Shown: in pieces, positions 1-8,198 of the stretch | How positions within the stretch are numbered: the stretch's first letter is position 1 | Layout: the number at the start of each line of letters is the position of its first letter | NCBI RefSeq assembly: GCF_945285465.1 | Contig: NZ_CALYQK010000015.1 | Span: 1 to 35,394, forward strand | Direction: 5' to 3' | Length of the DNA: 35,394 bases | Origin: an uncultured Bartonella sp. | GTDB lineage: Bacteria > Pseudomonadota > Alphaproteobacteria > Rhizobiales > Rhizobiaceae | The notes under the pieces: model-generated | Seen by the model: the letters and a program-made list of their open reading frames with translations, nothing else | Databases searched by the model: none | What the model was told of the DNA's origin: nothing | Position numbers and translations under genes: made by a program

Positions 1-108
1 ACGGTTACGTCCGGGATGGCGAGCTATGAAGTCTTGTGAATGACCAGAAGCACGAAGTTGGTAGATTTCTTTTCTTTCTTCAAAACTCAAATGCAATTAA
101 CATGACAT
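1..108 (-). pseudogene. IS30-family transposase, 5' part, nonsense-mutated
   Basis: The transposase starts at the ATG at 108-106 and reads leftwards out of the window. It begins ATG TCA TGT TAA, so codon 4 (97-99) is an ochre stop, where the right-hand copy has TAT. After the stop the frame continues exactly as in the other copy (LHLSFEER..., then RASGHSQDFIARHPGRN). The GGAG ribosome site is 7 bases before the ATG. A restart at the TTG right after the stop would be about 19 bases from it, so translation is probably lost. The lesion is read directly; inactivity is inferred. The remainder of the gene cannot be seen. Confidence 0.8.
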
Positions 109-184
109 GGCAACACTCCACAGTTAGCAAACCGGGCAATACCATAGTGCTCGAGAGTGTTGCACTTCGCGTGTGAACTCGCCC
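1..184 (-). mobile_element. IS30-family insertion sequence, end of left copy
   Basis: Positions 1-184 are the near-perfect reverse complement of 35029-35212. Similarity stops at about 184, where the terminal sequence GTGTGAACTCGCCC ends, so this is taken as the element boundary. The rest of the element lies beyond the window. A few substitutions (near 74, 95-97, 146-154 and 167) separate the two copies, so they are distinct diverged copies. The family call comes from the transposase N-terminus (HLSFEER then a helix-turn-helix segment), typical of IS30 transposases. Confidence 0.85.
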
Positions 185-446
185 ACCTTTTGAAGTTATA
201 ACAAAACGAGTTGAACAGCTATTTGGCAGCTGGTTCAATAGCCCGTTTTGCGGTTTTTTTGGCAGGTGTAAACAGGATTGAATTCGTATTCTATTTTTTT
301 AAGTTGTAAGAAGTCATTGTTTTCTTTTTGTTCATCAAATCGCCGAGTTGATAACAGGTGATATCATTTCGGATGAACGCTATCGCGGCCGTATTTGTAA
401 TGGTTAAAAAGGCGGAGGAACCCGCGGAAAAATTTCTTTCGTCAGC

Positions 447-704
447 CTATTGGAACGAAACAGCAAGAATTAAGCCATTTCTTTCAGCAATACCCGAAAT
501 GAAACGCTTCTGCTTATTATCCAGCACTCTGTCAAACCGGTTTCCATAGTCTATGCGAACAGCTTCGCCGCCGATAATGTAGGCGACGTTTAAAGGCTCT
601 ATCGTTGAGTGTCAGTGATTCAAAAGCCTTAGGGGTTAAAGGCGATCCTGGCAACGGAATGCGAAAATTTCTGCAATCAGGCAAAGCGGCGTATACGCCG
701 CTTT
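447..704 (-). pseudogene. Possible decayed coding remnant in two frames
   Basis: On the minus strand, one frame (about 590-704) reads ALPDCRNFRIPLPG then PKAFESLTLNDRAFK. The neighbouring frame (447-611) reads EPLNVAYIIGGEAVRIDYG, continues with RFDRVLDNKQKRFISG, and ends in a stop at 447-449. Both stretches have protein-like composition and abut with a frame change at about 590-612, as expected for a gene fragment broken by a small indel. I do not recognise the family. No start codon or ribosome site supports an intact gene. It could also be a chance open stretch. Confidence 0.3.
683..704. terminator. Perfect 22-bp palindrome, terminator-like hairpin
   Basis: AAAGCGGC-GTATAC-GCCGCTTT is self-complementary over 22 bp. 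Only a short T-tract follows on either strand, so it is a weak intrinsic terminator candidate. It is not linked to an intact gene. Confidence 0.35.
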
Positions 705-965
705 AATGAAATCCGAAAAAACATTTTCAGCTTTACCGCAAAAAGTGAAAAGAGCGTATTAATTATCGTCGTATCGTCGGACGCAAAACACCGTTCAATT
801 ACTGTCAGCATCAATGATTATGCTCCAAATCGTATCTAATTAGCTCCCGAAATTTGATCAAGCGCATTCGATCAAGAACGTGGGCAACAGCGGTGGCAAA
901 TAAAATAATCGGAACAGCGTTTTTCAGCCTGAAACAGCAAAGCTGTCCAAAAAATTGTTATTTGA

Positions 966-1943
966 TTACACAGCCAATTCGTTAACAACTTCAGCAACAC
1001 TTTTGATTTGATGGATATTGCCGATACCGGTTCCCAATGAAATATAGCCTTCATCGGTATTTCCGTAGAGCATTCCGATGCACAATCCGGTAAGACCGTT
1101 CATGGTCTTTGCCAATTCTTGTCGGCTTGCACCGGCTCTATCCATGGCAACGAGCTTGTCCGCCAATGTTCCTGGCAAAGAACGATAAAAATCGGGAAGT
1201 GTGCGGAACAATAGAAGGTCAAGGCCGCTTGCTTTGATGATCTGTTCCTTCACTGATTGCGGTACACGGCATTCCTTTGTCGCTATAAAAATAGACCCGC
1301 TATAGACTCCGCTCGCACCAAGAGCATGGACAGCGCGGGCGCCACGCGTGTCAGTGATGCCGCCAGCCGCCAGAACGGGGACGTTTTGCACTGAATCAGC
1401 AATCAGCGGAACAATGGAAAATGTACCCAGTGCCTTTCCCGGTAATGTGCCACCTTCGTCAAAACCGGTTGCAACGATTATATCGGCACCAGCCAGTTCG
1501 GCAAGACGCGTGTTTTCAGGACCGGGGTTACAATCCCGATAGATAATTTTCATACCCGCATCTTTAAGCTCGCTAAAGAGCTCCGGCATTATTGTATCAA
1601 CGCCGTCACCGGTATAAACGGCGACCTTCACCCCTTCCTCTTTCATCACCTTTTTAATTAAAGGTGTCCATGTATCGCCCGCAGGTCTGGGAATTATATT
1701 GACGGCAAAAGGCCGCTCGGTAAGTGATCTTGTTTTAATGATTTCTGCCCGCATTTTATCTGCTCTGTCTTCAGGAGAGGTTGGGCTCGTTTCATGTGTA
1801 AGACCGGCATTTGGACCCAAAGTTCCCAATCCCCCTGCTTGACTCACAGATGCCACCAATTTTGCATCTGTCAACCATGATAATGGTGCCTGAATCACCG
1901 GTTTTTCAATTCCCAGAATTTGGCAAATGAGATTGTCGGACAT
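966..1943 (-). CDS. Nitronate monooxygenase / NPD-family flavin oxidoreductase
   Basis: A 325-residue TIM-barrel flavoprotein of the 2-nitropropane dioxygenase family, whose characterised members oxidise alkyl nitronates with FMN. Visible motifs are QAPLSW (18-23), QAGGLGTL (35-42), the phosphate-binding AAGGITDTRG (192-201) and GASGVYSGSIFI (209-220). The usual active-site stretch of class I nitronate monooxygenases and FabK-like enzymes, GGHxG, is replaced by FDEGGTLPG (161-169) with no histidine, so the substrate may differ. A good AAAGGAG ribosome site precedes the ATG. It stands alone on the minus strand between the IS30 end and parB, with a 396-bp gap upstream. The family is secure; the reaction is not. 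Confidence 0.85.
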   Translation of the reverse strand: MSDNLICQILGIEKPVIQAPLSWLTDAKLVASVSQAGGLGTLGPNAGLTHETSPTSPEDRADKMRAEIIKTRSLTERPFAVNIIPRPAGDTWTPLIKKVMKEEGVKVAVYTGDGVDTIMPELFSELKDAGMKIIYRDCNPGPENTRLAELAGADIIVATGFDEGGTLPGKALGTFSIVPLIADSVQNVPVLAAGGITDTRGARAVHALGASGVYSGSIFIATKECRVPQSVKEQIIKASGLDLLLFRTLPDFYRSLPGTLADKLVAMDRAGASRQELAKTMNGLTGLCIGMLYGNTDEGYISLGTGIGNIHQIKSVAEVVNELAV

Positions 1944-2339
1944 AACGCAGATACTCCTTTAACACATTGAAATTTAAAAAGTATTTTTTTCTCGCATCGA
2001 ATAGCGTTTAAAATGGGCAAAAGGTACAAGATTGATAGGGTTTGCCCTTTGTATAACAGATTTTTTCGTTACCCATTGTCGCAAGACAGTTTCGGATTTC
2101 TCCATAGAAATTCTGGTTGAAATTAACGCGCAGCAAAGGAGACAAACAAAAAATTCAACACTCGGTTCGATGATGAATTGATCGATCTTCGTCTGCTCTG
2201 TTTTTTTGTATTTCAGCCAATGTTGAGACAAAGCTATCTCTGACCCAGATGAAAGGCCAACCTGGTTTGAAGCACAAAAACATAATCATTGACGTGCTGC
2301 GACAGCGATAGCCATGCGGTTTCAAGTTTGCGGCGGGAT
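1944..2339. other. Non-coding gap between parB and the nitronate monooxygenase gene
   Basis: This 396-bp stretch holds the ribosome site of the downstream gene and two overlapping minus-strand frames (85 and 68 codons) with no family resemblance, so I do not call a gene. In Brucella and Bartonella-type genomes holA normally follows parB; no holA-like sequence is visible here. The short frame just after the parB stop (RRKLETAWLSLSQHVNDY) looks protein-like but ends quickly. Confidence 0.5.
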
Positions 2340-3218
2340 TTAATTTTGCAGACGGCGGCAAATGTCATCAAGTTGTTCCAGCGAGGAATAGTGAATTTTT
2401 ATATCGCCACCCTTTTTACCATGTTTGATCGCCACTTTCATACCAATGACATCTCCAAGAAGCTTTTCGAGCGATTTGGTATCAGCATCCTTTTCTGAAG
2501 GTGAACGCCTGTTGGTTTTTACAGTTGACTGGCCGTTGGCCAATGCCTCGGCTTGACGCACCGATAAACCATCATGGATTATCTTTTCGGCAAGAGCAAG
2601 AGGGTTCTCGGCCGTTATCAGACAGCGTGCATGACCTGCCGATAACTGCCCGTCATTAATGAATTGTTGAACCTTGGCGGGAAGTTTTAACAGTCTCAAC
2701 GTATTGGCAACGTGGCTGCGACTTTTACCGATGACTTGAGCCAGATCGACTTGGGTATAATTATGTTCGTCGATCAGTTGTTGATAACCTTGTCCCTCTT
2801 CTAACGGGTTAAGATCTGTGCGTTGCACATTTTCGATGATAGCAAGTTCCAGAGCTGTGCGATCGTCAACATCGCGGACAATAACCGGTATTTCCGTCAA
2901 ATTCGCCCGCTGTGCGGCCCGCCAGCGCCGCTCTCCAGCAATCAATTCAAAACGGTTTGGATGATCTGGCGAGGGCCTTACGACAACCGGTTGCACGACA
3001 CCGTGTTCGCGGATGGATTGGGCAAGATCGTCAAGTTCGGATTCGGTAAAATGACGCCGCGGATTTTTCGGATTTCGCGAAATAAATTCTATTGGTACCT
3101 GACGCTCCGACGATGACGAAGAAACAATTTCAACTTTTTTTTCCATACCAAGATCTATATCGCCGATCAGTGCGGCCAAACCACGCCCTAATCTTTTCTT
3201 CGATTGATCGTCGCTCAT
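2340..3218 (-). CDS. parB: Chromosome-partitioning protein ParB
   Basis: A 292-residue CTP-dependent clamp that loads at parS sites and spreads to build the centromere complex near the origin. The N-terminus carries the ParA-activating segment LGRGLAALIGD (10-20). The CTP-binding ParB/Srx region has GERRWRAA (95-102) and ENVQRTDLNPLEE (129-141). A helix-turn-helix follows (TQVDLAQVIGKSRSHVANTL, about 155-174) and reads parS DNA. The C-terminal dimerisation domain is complete. It is the last gene of the minus-strand block, 36 bp after parA, and its binding sites lie 1.4-7.7 kb away (4635-10061). Confidence 0.97.
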   Translation of the reverse strand: MSDDQSKKRLGRGLAALIGDIDLGMEKKVEIVSSSSSERQVPIEFISRNPKNPRRHFTESELDDLAQSIREHGVVQPVVVRPSPDHPNRFELIAGERRWRAAQRANLTEIPVIVRDVDDRTALELAIIENVQRTDLNPLEEGQGYQQLIDEHNYTQVDLAQVIGKSRSHVANTLRLLKLPAKVQQFINDGQLSAGHARCLITAENPLALAEKIIHDGLSVRQAEALANGQSTVKTNRRSPSEKDADTKSLEKLLGDVIGMKVAIKHGKKGGDIKIHYSSLEQLDDICRRLQN

Positions 3219-3254
3219 ATTTTTTTCCTCAATTTATCAATTTGTTATGCAGAT

Positions 3255-4049
3255 TCACGCAGCGCGCAACTGGCGTTCACGCTGTATGACCTCTGACGCA
3301 AGTTGCAAATAGGCCTGACTGCCGGCACATTTAAGATCATAGAGCAAGGCAGGCTTACCGAATGATGGTGCTTCGGAAATGCGCACATTGCGCGGGATTA
3401 CCGTTTGATAAACCTTGTCACCCATAAAAGAACGCACATCATCGACGACTTGGGTCGAGAGGTTGTTGCGACCGTCATACATGGTAAGGACGATTCCCTG
3501 AATTTCCAGCGACGGATTTAATGAACTTCGTACCTGCCTCACCGTTTCGAGCAACTGGCTCAAGCCTTCCAAAGCCAAAAACTCGCATTGAAGCGGCACC
3601 AGAACAGAATCTGCCGCGCCCATGGCATTTAACGTTAAAAGATTGAGCGAAGGTGGGCAATCGATTAAAATATAAGAAAATTTTTCTGTCACGACCGAAT
3701 TTTTTCGTAACGCATTTTGTAAGCGCTGAATACGGTTTTGTGCCGGAGCAATTTCCATTTCCACCCCTAAAAGATCCAGTGTCGAAGGCACTACATAAAG
3801 ATTGGGAACCTCTGTTTCCAAAGCGGCATCATTGACCGATGTTCCTGAGACAAGAACATCGTACGAAGAAACCGGCCGGTTATTGCGGTCAATACCGAGC
3901 CCGGTGCTGGCATTGCCTTGCGGATCGATATCCATAACCAGAACCGTTTCACCAATAGCGGCAAGTGCTGTTGCAAGGTTGATAGCGGTTGTCGTCTTAC
4001 CAACTCCGCCCTTTTGATTGGCAATGGCGATAATACGTGTGTCGCTCAT
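3255..4049 (-). CDS. parA: Chromosome-partitioning ATPase ParA
   Basis: A 264-residue Walker-type ATPase that binds the nucleoid non-specifically and moves the ParB-parS complex to opposite cell poles. The deviant Walker A motif KGGVGKTT is at 13-20, the A' motif DIDPQGNAS at about 40-48, and Walker B ILIDCPPS at about 127-134. There is no N-terminal DNA-binding extension, as expected for chromosomal rather than plasmid ParA. The ATG follows an AAGGGG ribosome site, 6 bp after the rsmG stop, so rsmG, parA and parB are probably co-transcribed. Confidence 0.97.
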   Translation of the reverse strand: MSDTRIIAIANQKGGVGKTTTAINLATALAAIGETVLVMDIDPQGNASTGLGIDRNNRPVSSYDVLVSGTSVNDAALETEVPNLYVVPSTLDLLGVEMEIAPAQNRIQRLQNALRKNSVVTEKFSYILIDCPPSLNLLTLNAMGAADSVLVPLQCEFLALEGLSQLLETVRQVRSSLNPSLEIQGIVLTMYDGRNNLSTQVVDDVRSFMGDKVYQTVIPRNVRISEAPSFGKPALLYDLKCAGSQAYLQLASEVIQRERQLRAA

Positions 4050-4055
4050 TTTAAA

Positions 4056-4703
4056 TTACCCCTTACGTGAACAAATGTTGCTAATTTCGAGAATAACGGA
4101 TTGTTTATCAATTTTACTTTGGTGAACGAGATACTCGAACGTCCAGTTTTTCTGTGCCTCGAACAGTTCTTTTTTATAGTCTCGCCCCTTTTGGAAAAGT
4201 GCAGTTGCGCCTTGTTCTAACCACGGTCTTGTCAATTGCAAAAGGCTATTGAGTGATGCTAATGCCCGAGCGGTAACTATATTTGGTTTTTTGATATGGA
4301 TAAAGCTTGTTTCGACGCGGCAGCAATGGATAGCAACGGGTAAATCCAGTTCAGCTACCACACTTCGTAAAAAAGCAGCTTTTTTATTATTGCTTTCAAC
4401 AAGATCGGCATGAAAACCTTCTTTTTGCCGTAAAAGAATTGCGGTAACGATACCGGGAAAACCGCCACCTGAGCCAATATCACACCACTTTCCGACTTCC
4501 GGTTTAAGAAAAGCAATCTGGGCGCTATCAAGAATATGACGTGTCCATAGCTGTGGTAATGTCGCATTGGCAACAAGATTGATATGTGGTTGCCATTTGT
4601 TTACCGCTTCTTCAAAGTTCAATAGATATTGAGCGGTTTCACGTGAAACACCGGGTAAGATTTTTTCCAAAGACCTAAATTTTTCCTCGTCCCATTTCAT
4701 CAT
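4056..4703 (-). CDS. rsmG: 16S rRNA (guanine-N7) methyltransferase RsmG (GidB)
   Basis: Methylates N7 of G527 in 16S rRNA (E. coli numbering) using S-adenosylmethionine. The SAM site WCDIGSGGGFPG lies near residues 90-101. The start is the ATG at 4703-4701: it overlaps the mnmG stop as TGATG and follows an AGGAG site by 6 bp. An upstream in-frame TTG (4706) is less likely. About 215 residues, normal for the family. The codons for VSRET near residues 19-23 form a parS site (4635-4650), so this segment serves both protein and centromere. Streptomycin resistance through rsmG loss is known in other bacteria; this copy appears intact. Confidence 0.95.
   Translation of the reverse strand: MMKWDEEKFRSLEKILPGVSRETAQYLLNFEEAVNKWQPHINLVANATLPQLWTRHILDSAQIAFLKPEVGKWCDIGSGGGFPGIVTAILLRQKEGFHADLVESNNKKAAFLRSVVAELDLPVAIHCCRVETSFIHIKKPNIVTARALASLNSLLQLTRPWLEQGATALFQKGRDYKKELFEAQKNWTFEYLVHQSKIDKQSVILEISNICSRKG
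4635..4650. promoter_or_regulatory. parS: parS site inside rsmG
   Basis: GGTTTCACGTGAAACA matches the conserved bacterial parS TGTTTCACGTGAAACA at 15 of 16 bases, with a perfect 14-bp palindromic core (4636-4649). It is embedded in the codons for VSRET. ParB loading is inferred from the match and the nearby parB gene. Confidence 0.92.
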
Positions 4704-6574
4704 CAAGCACTCCTGCGATTTTCATGCCGTTGCCGTTGAATATGGGTAATAATAAGAGACAAAGCTGCCGGTGTCATACCATCGATCTTTTGTGCTTCAG
4801 CAATGGATTGGGGCGCACGTTGATGAATTTTAGCTTTCAACTCATTTGATAGACCAGAAATATGGTTAAAATCGAAATTAGCAGGAATTTTCAATTGTTC
4901 GTCACGTTGTAAATTCACAATATCCTGTTCCTGACGCTCAAGATAAACAGCATATTGGGCCTCTATCTCCAATGTCTCTGCAGTTTTACCATCTATCTGT
5001 TTCAACTCCGGCCAAATTTCGCCAAGGCGCTGAACTGTCATGTCGGGATAGACAAGCAAATCATAGCCGCTACGCCTGATACCATCATGTTTGATCTGTA
5101 GACCTTTTTGTGATGCCTCGTTTGGCGTTAAAAAACATGATTGGCAGAGTCGACGCGCTTCATCAAGCAAAACCCGTTTTTGTTTAAATTTCTGTTGTCG
5201 CAGAGAACCGACAATTCCCCATTGTTTACCTAACGGTGTCAGACGCATATCTGCATTATCGGCACGCAACGAAAGACGAAATTCCGCACGTGATGTAAAC
5301 ATGCGATAAGGTTCACTCACACCACGCGAAATGAGGTCATCGACCATAACACCAATATAACTGACAGACCGGCTGATTGTCACTTGTGGCGTTTGCGAAA
5401 CCGAATTCGCAGCATTAAGGCCAGCCAATACACCCTGTGCCCCAGCTTCTTCATAACCTGTGGTACCGTTTATCTGGCCGGCAAGAAAAAGTCCCTTGAT
5501 ACCTTTTAATTCTAATGTTGCATGAAGTTGACGTGGATCAACAAAATCATATTCAATAGCATATGCCGGTTGCAAAACTTTAACATGTTCCAAACCTTCA
5601 ATTGATTTTATAAATACCAATTGAACGTCTTCAGGAAGAGATGTTGAAATACCATTAGGATAAACAGTGTCGTCGTCGAGCCCTTCTGGTTCAAGAAAAA
5701 TCTGGTGTCCGTCGCGCTCGCCGAATTTGACAATCTTATCTTCGATCGACGGACAATAGCGTGGACCAATACCCTTTATCGCCCCTGAATACATGGCAGA
5801 ACGATGAATATTATCTTTGATAATCTGGTGGGTTTTATGATTTGTCCGCGTCACCGCGCAATCGATTTGCGGTTGATAAATTTTTTCTGTTAAAAAAGAA
5901 AAAGGTACCGGTTCATCGTCGGCACTTTGTTTGACAAGCCGATCCCAGTCAATCGTCTTTTTACTCAGACGTGCCGGTGTGCCGGTTTTCAGCCGCCCGA
6001 GCTTTATTCCGTAAAGCCCGAGACGTTCTGCCAGTTTGATACTTGGTTCCTCGCCCATCCGGCCTGCTGGCCACGCTCGTTCGCCAATATGAATAAGCCC
6101 GCGTAAAAATGTTCCTGTTGTTAACACTACAGCACCGGACGTTAGCATACCACGATTTTTTGTTACAACGCCACCAATTTCCTGATTTTTAATAACCAGA
6201 TCAATGACTTCATCTTCAATAATCGTCAAATTGTCCTGCTCGGAAATCAGTGTCTGCATTGCCTTTTTGTAAAGTTGTCGATCAGCCTGGGTTCGCGGAC
6301 CACGAACCGCCGGGCCTTTGCGCCGATTAAGCAAACGAAACTGAATTCCCGCTTTATCGGCAGCTTTTGCCATCAACCCGTCGAGAGCATCAATTTCACG
6401 CACCAGATGGCCTTTGCCAAGGCCTCCGATTGCAGGATTACAAGACATTGTCCCAATCGAGGCAAATTGGTGCGTAATCAAAACAGTTTTGGCACCTTTT
6501 CGCGCCGAGGCGGCGGCGGCTTCACAACCGGCATGACCGCCACCAACAACAATTACATCAAATTTATCTGTCAA
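4703..6574 (-). CDS. mnmG: tRNA uridine-5-carboxymethylaminomethyl modification enzyme MnmG (GidA)
   Basis: The FAD-binding partner of MnmE, which installs the (carboxymethyl)aminomethyl group on U34 of certain tRNAs. The dinucleotide-binding GGGHAGCE is at residues 11-18, followed by [17 protein letters not shown], and the family motif [11 protein letters not shown] lies mid-protein. I place the start at the TTG at 6574-6572 (623 residues, the usual length), with GGAAC just upstream. The frame can be opened 24 codons further to an ATG at 6646, but that extension translates through a parS site and matches no known MnmG N-terminus. Overlaps rsmG by one base, indicating translational coupling. 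Confidence 0.95.
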   Translation of the reverse strand: MTDKFDVIVVGGGHAGCEAAAASARKGAKTVLITHQFASIGTMSCNPAIGGLGKGHLVREIDALDGLMAKAADKAGIQFRLLNRRKGPAVRGPRTQADRQLYKKAMQTLISEQDNLTIIEDEVIDLVIKNQEIGGVVTKNRGMLTSGAVVLTTGTFLRGLIHIGERAWPAGRMGEEPSIKLAERLGLYGIKLGRLKTGTPARLSKKTIDWDRLVKQSADDEPVPFSFLTEKIYQPQIDCAVTRTNHKTHQIIKDNIHRSAMYSGAIKGIGPRYCPSIEDKIVKFGERDGHQIFLEPEGLDDDTVYPNGISTSLPEDVQLVFIKSIEGLEHVKVLQPAYAIEYDFVDPRQLHATLELKGIKGLFLAGQINGTTGYEEAGAQGVLAGLNAANSVSQTPQVTISRSVSYIGVMVDDLISRGVSEPYRMFTSRAEFRLSLRADNADMRLTPLGKQWGIVGSLRQQKFKQKRVLLDEARRLCQSCFLTPNEASQKGLQIKHDGIRRSGYDLLVYPDMTVQRLGEIWPELKQIDGKTAETLEIEAQYAVYLERQEQDIVNLQRDEQLKIPANFDFNHISGLSNELKAKIHQRAPQSIAEAQKIDGMTPAALSLIITHIQRQRHENRRSA

Positions 6575-6601
6575 TTTCGTTCCAAATACCAAAATTCTAA
6601 A

Positions 6602-6617
6602 CGTTTCACGTGAAACA
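6602..6617. promoter_or_regulatory. parS: parS site in mnmG leader
   Basis: CGTTTCACGTGAAACA matches the parS consensus at 15 of 16 bases with a perfect 14-bp core (6603-6616). It sits 28 bp upstream of the preferred mnmG start. Confidence 0.92.
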
Positions 6618-6682
6618 AAAAGAAATGCACCCTTTTCGCCTGCCATTTAATAACATGTGTTCAAAGTCTTTAACATAAGCAA

Positions 6683-6698
6683 TGTTTCACGTGAATCA
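6683..6698. promoter_or_regulatory. parS: parS-like site, first of a direct-repeat pair
   Basis: TGTTTCACGTGAATCA differs from the consensus at one base of the right half-site. It lies in a 25-bp segment (6681-6705) repeated exactly at 6731-6755, a 50-bp spacing. Confidence 0.85.
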
Positions 6699-6732
6699 TT
6701 ATTTTTACTAAATCCGCCTGTTCACCAAAAAA

Positions 6733-6748
6733 TGTTTCACGTGAATCA
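6733..6748. promoter_or_regulatory. parS: parS-like site, second of a direct-repeat pair
   Basis: The same TGTTTCACGTGAATCA as at 6683-6698, ending on the base before the mnmE stop codon (6749-6751). One mismatch to the consensus. Confidence 0.85.
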
Positions 6749-8056
6749 TTATTTTCCAATACAAAATTCTGAAAAAATAACATCTAAAATATCTTCTACA
6801 TCAATATCGCCGGTGATACGGCCAAGCGCATCACTCGCCAGTCTCAAATGTTCGGCCGTCAATGACAGATCCTTATCGCCACAATTCAGCGCATTATCAA
6901 TTTCACCGGCTGCTATTTCCAAAAGTTTCAACTGTCTTCGCCGAGCTGTTACGACTTCACCAATTTCCGAAGAAAAACCACCTACAAAATCTTCAAGCTT
7001 CTTTATAAATTCATCAAATCCCTGTCCGGTTTTTGATGAAATTTCTATTGGCCATTTGTTTTTAGCACCTTTAGCAAGATCGGCTTTGTTTCCGACACGC
7101 CAAATTTCTGCCTCGGTTTTAGGAAGTGCAACTGGCTGAGGACAAACCATATCGTCAACCAATAAAACAAGGTCAGCACTTTTAACGCGGTCAAAAGCAA
7201 TATCAATACCTATCTTCTCGATACTATCTTTCGTTTCACGCAAGCCGGCGGTGTCAGTTAATACTATGGGAAAGCCGCCAAGAACCAGACGCGTTTCGAT
7301 CGCGTCGCGCGTTGTACCTGCCTGCGCTGTGACAATTGCAATACTTCTTCCGGATAACCTGTTGATAATGCTAGATTTTCCAGCGTTCGGCGCACCTGCG
7401 ATAACAACTTTTATGCCATCTCTCATTGTCGAAAAACGTTTACTTTTCAAGATAAACTCAGATATAGATGAACTTAATTCGACAAGCTTTTCCCAGACAA
7501 CATCTGTGACGCTGCCCGCTACATCCTCTTCATCGGCAAAATCGAGTTCAGCTTCAATCATCGCGCGCGCGTTAACAAGTTCTTTGCGCCAGCGACGATA
7601 AGTATCGGCGAGTTTACCGCTCGCACCCATCACCGCCAAACGGCGCTGGCTTTCGGTTTCCGCTTCAATCAGATCTGCCAAACCTTCGGCCTCGGTTAAA
7701 TCGAGCTTACCTAACAAAAAAGCCCGTCGCGAAAATTCCCCCGCTTCCGCCAGACGACAACCGGAAAATTGTTCCAATTCATCCAAAAATTTCTCAACAA
7801 CCGCTTTTCCACCATGCAAATGAAATTCGACACAATCTTCACCGGTAAAGCTTGTCGGGCCAGGAAAAAACACTGTGAGGGCGCTGTCTAAAAATTGATG
7901 GTCTTTGCTGAACAGCTTGCCAAAAGTCAACACACGTGGTGCCGGAATTTTTCCCAAAAATGTTTTGACAATCTGTTTTGCCATTTTCCCCGACACACGG
8001 ATAACCGCTACTCCCGCCGGAAGCTTGCCACTGGAAAGAGCAAAAATAGTATCCAA
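6749..8056 (-). CDS. mnmE: tRNA modification GTPase MnmE (TrmE)
   Basis: A GTPase that works with MnmG in U34 modification. It has an N-terminal tetrahydrofolate-binding domain (DTIFALSSGKLPAGVAVIRV), a helical domain interrupted by the G domain (P-loop GAPNAGKSS near residue 220, DTAG switch II) and the invariant C-terminal CIGK ending. I choose the TTG at 8056-8054 as start because DTIFALSSG is the usual N-terminus and AAAGGACGAG lies just upstream; this gives 435 residues. The open frame runs 19 codons further to 8113 without family resemblance. It has its own leader after the rho terminator, and mnmG follows after a 174-bp gap rich in parS. Confidence 0.95.
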   Translation of the reverse strand: MDTIFALSSGKLPAGVAVIRVSGKMAKQIVKTFLGKIPAPRVLTFGKLFSKDHQFLDSALTVFFPGPTSFTGEDCVEFHLHGGKAVVEKFLDELEQFSGCRLAEAGEFSRRAFLLGKLDLTEAEGLADLIEAETESQRRLAVMGASGKLADTYRRWRKELVNARAMIEAELDFADEEDVAGSVTDVVWEKLVELSSSISEFILKSKRFSTMRDGIKVVIAGAPNAGKSSIINRLSGRSIAIVTAQAGTTRDAIETRLVLGGFPIVLTDTAGLRETKDSIEKIGIDIAFDRVKSADLVLLVDDMVCPQPVALPKTEAEIWRVGNKADLAKGAKNKWPIEISSKTGQGFDEFIKKLEDFVGGFSSEIGEVVTARRRQLKLLEIAAGEIDNALNCGDKDLSLTAEHLRLASDALGRITGDIDVEDILDVIFSEFCIGK

Positions 8057-8121
8057 AATTCTCGTCCTTTTGTTGCCAGTTCGTTTAAAAAAATATTTTA
8101 ACGCCACGACCACGCAAAATT

Positions 8122-8154
8122 AAAAAAATCCGCCCGAAATACGTTCAGGCGGAT
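8122..8154 (-). terminator. Intrinsic terminator after rho
   Basis: On the minus strand ATCCGCC...GGCGGAT forms a stem with inner GAA/TTC pairing and one mismatch, followed directly by seven Ts (8122-8128). It separates rho from mnmE transcription. Confidence 0.85.
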
Positions 8155-8198
8155 ACTCGTTTCATGACTTTGTTAGCAACAAGCCAACCTTACAGCAA

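Larger units (their letters stand above)
185..965. other. Gene-poor stretch between IS30 end and nitronate monooxygenase gene
   Basis: This 781-bp stretch has no convincing intact gene. It contains a hairpin near 213-240 followed by a T-run (254-260), a perfect 22-bp palindrome at 683-704, and a possible broken reading frame on the minus strand (447-704) described separately. A 63-codon plus-strand frame at 358-549 has no recognisable family and no clear ribosome site. Confidence 0.6.

Noticed and set aside
358..549. 63-codon plus-strand frame near the left IS30 end
   Set aside because: No family resemblance or ribosome site, and the opposite strand reads better as a decayed gene.
1974..2231. 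85-codon minus-strand frame after parB
   Set aside because: No family resemblance, no clear ribosome site and atypical composition; it overlaps another chance frame.
6575..6646. 24-codon N-terminal extension of MnmG to an upstream ATG
   Set aside because: It translates through a parS site and does not match the usual MnmG N-terminus; the TTG at 6574 gives the normal length.
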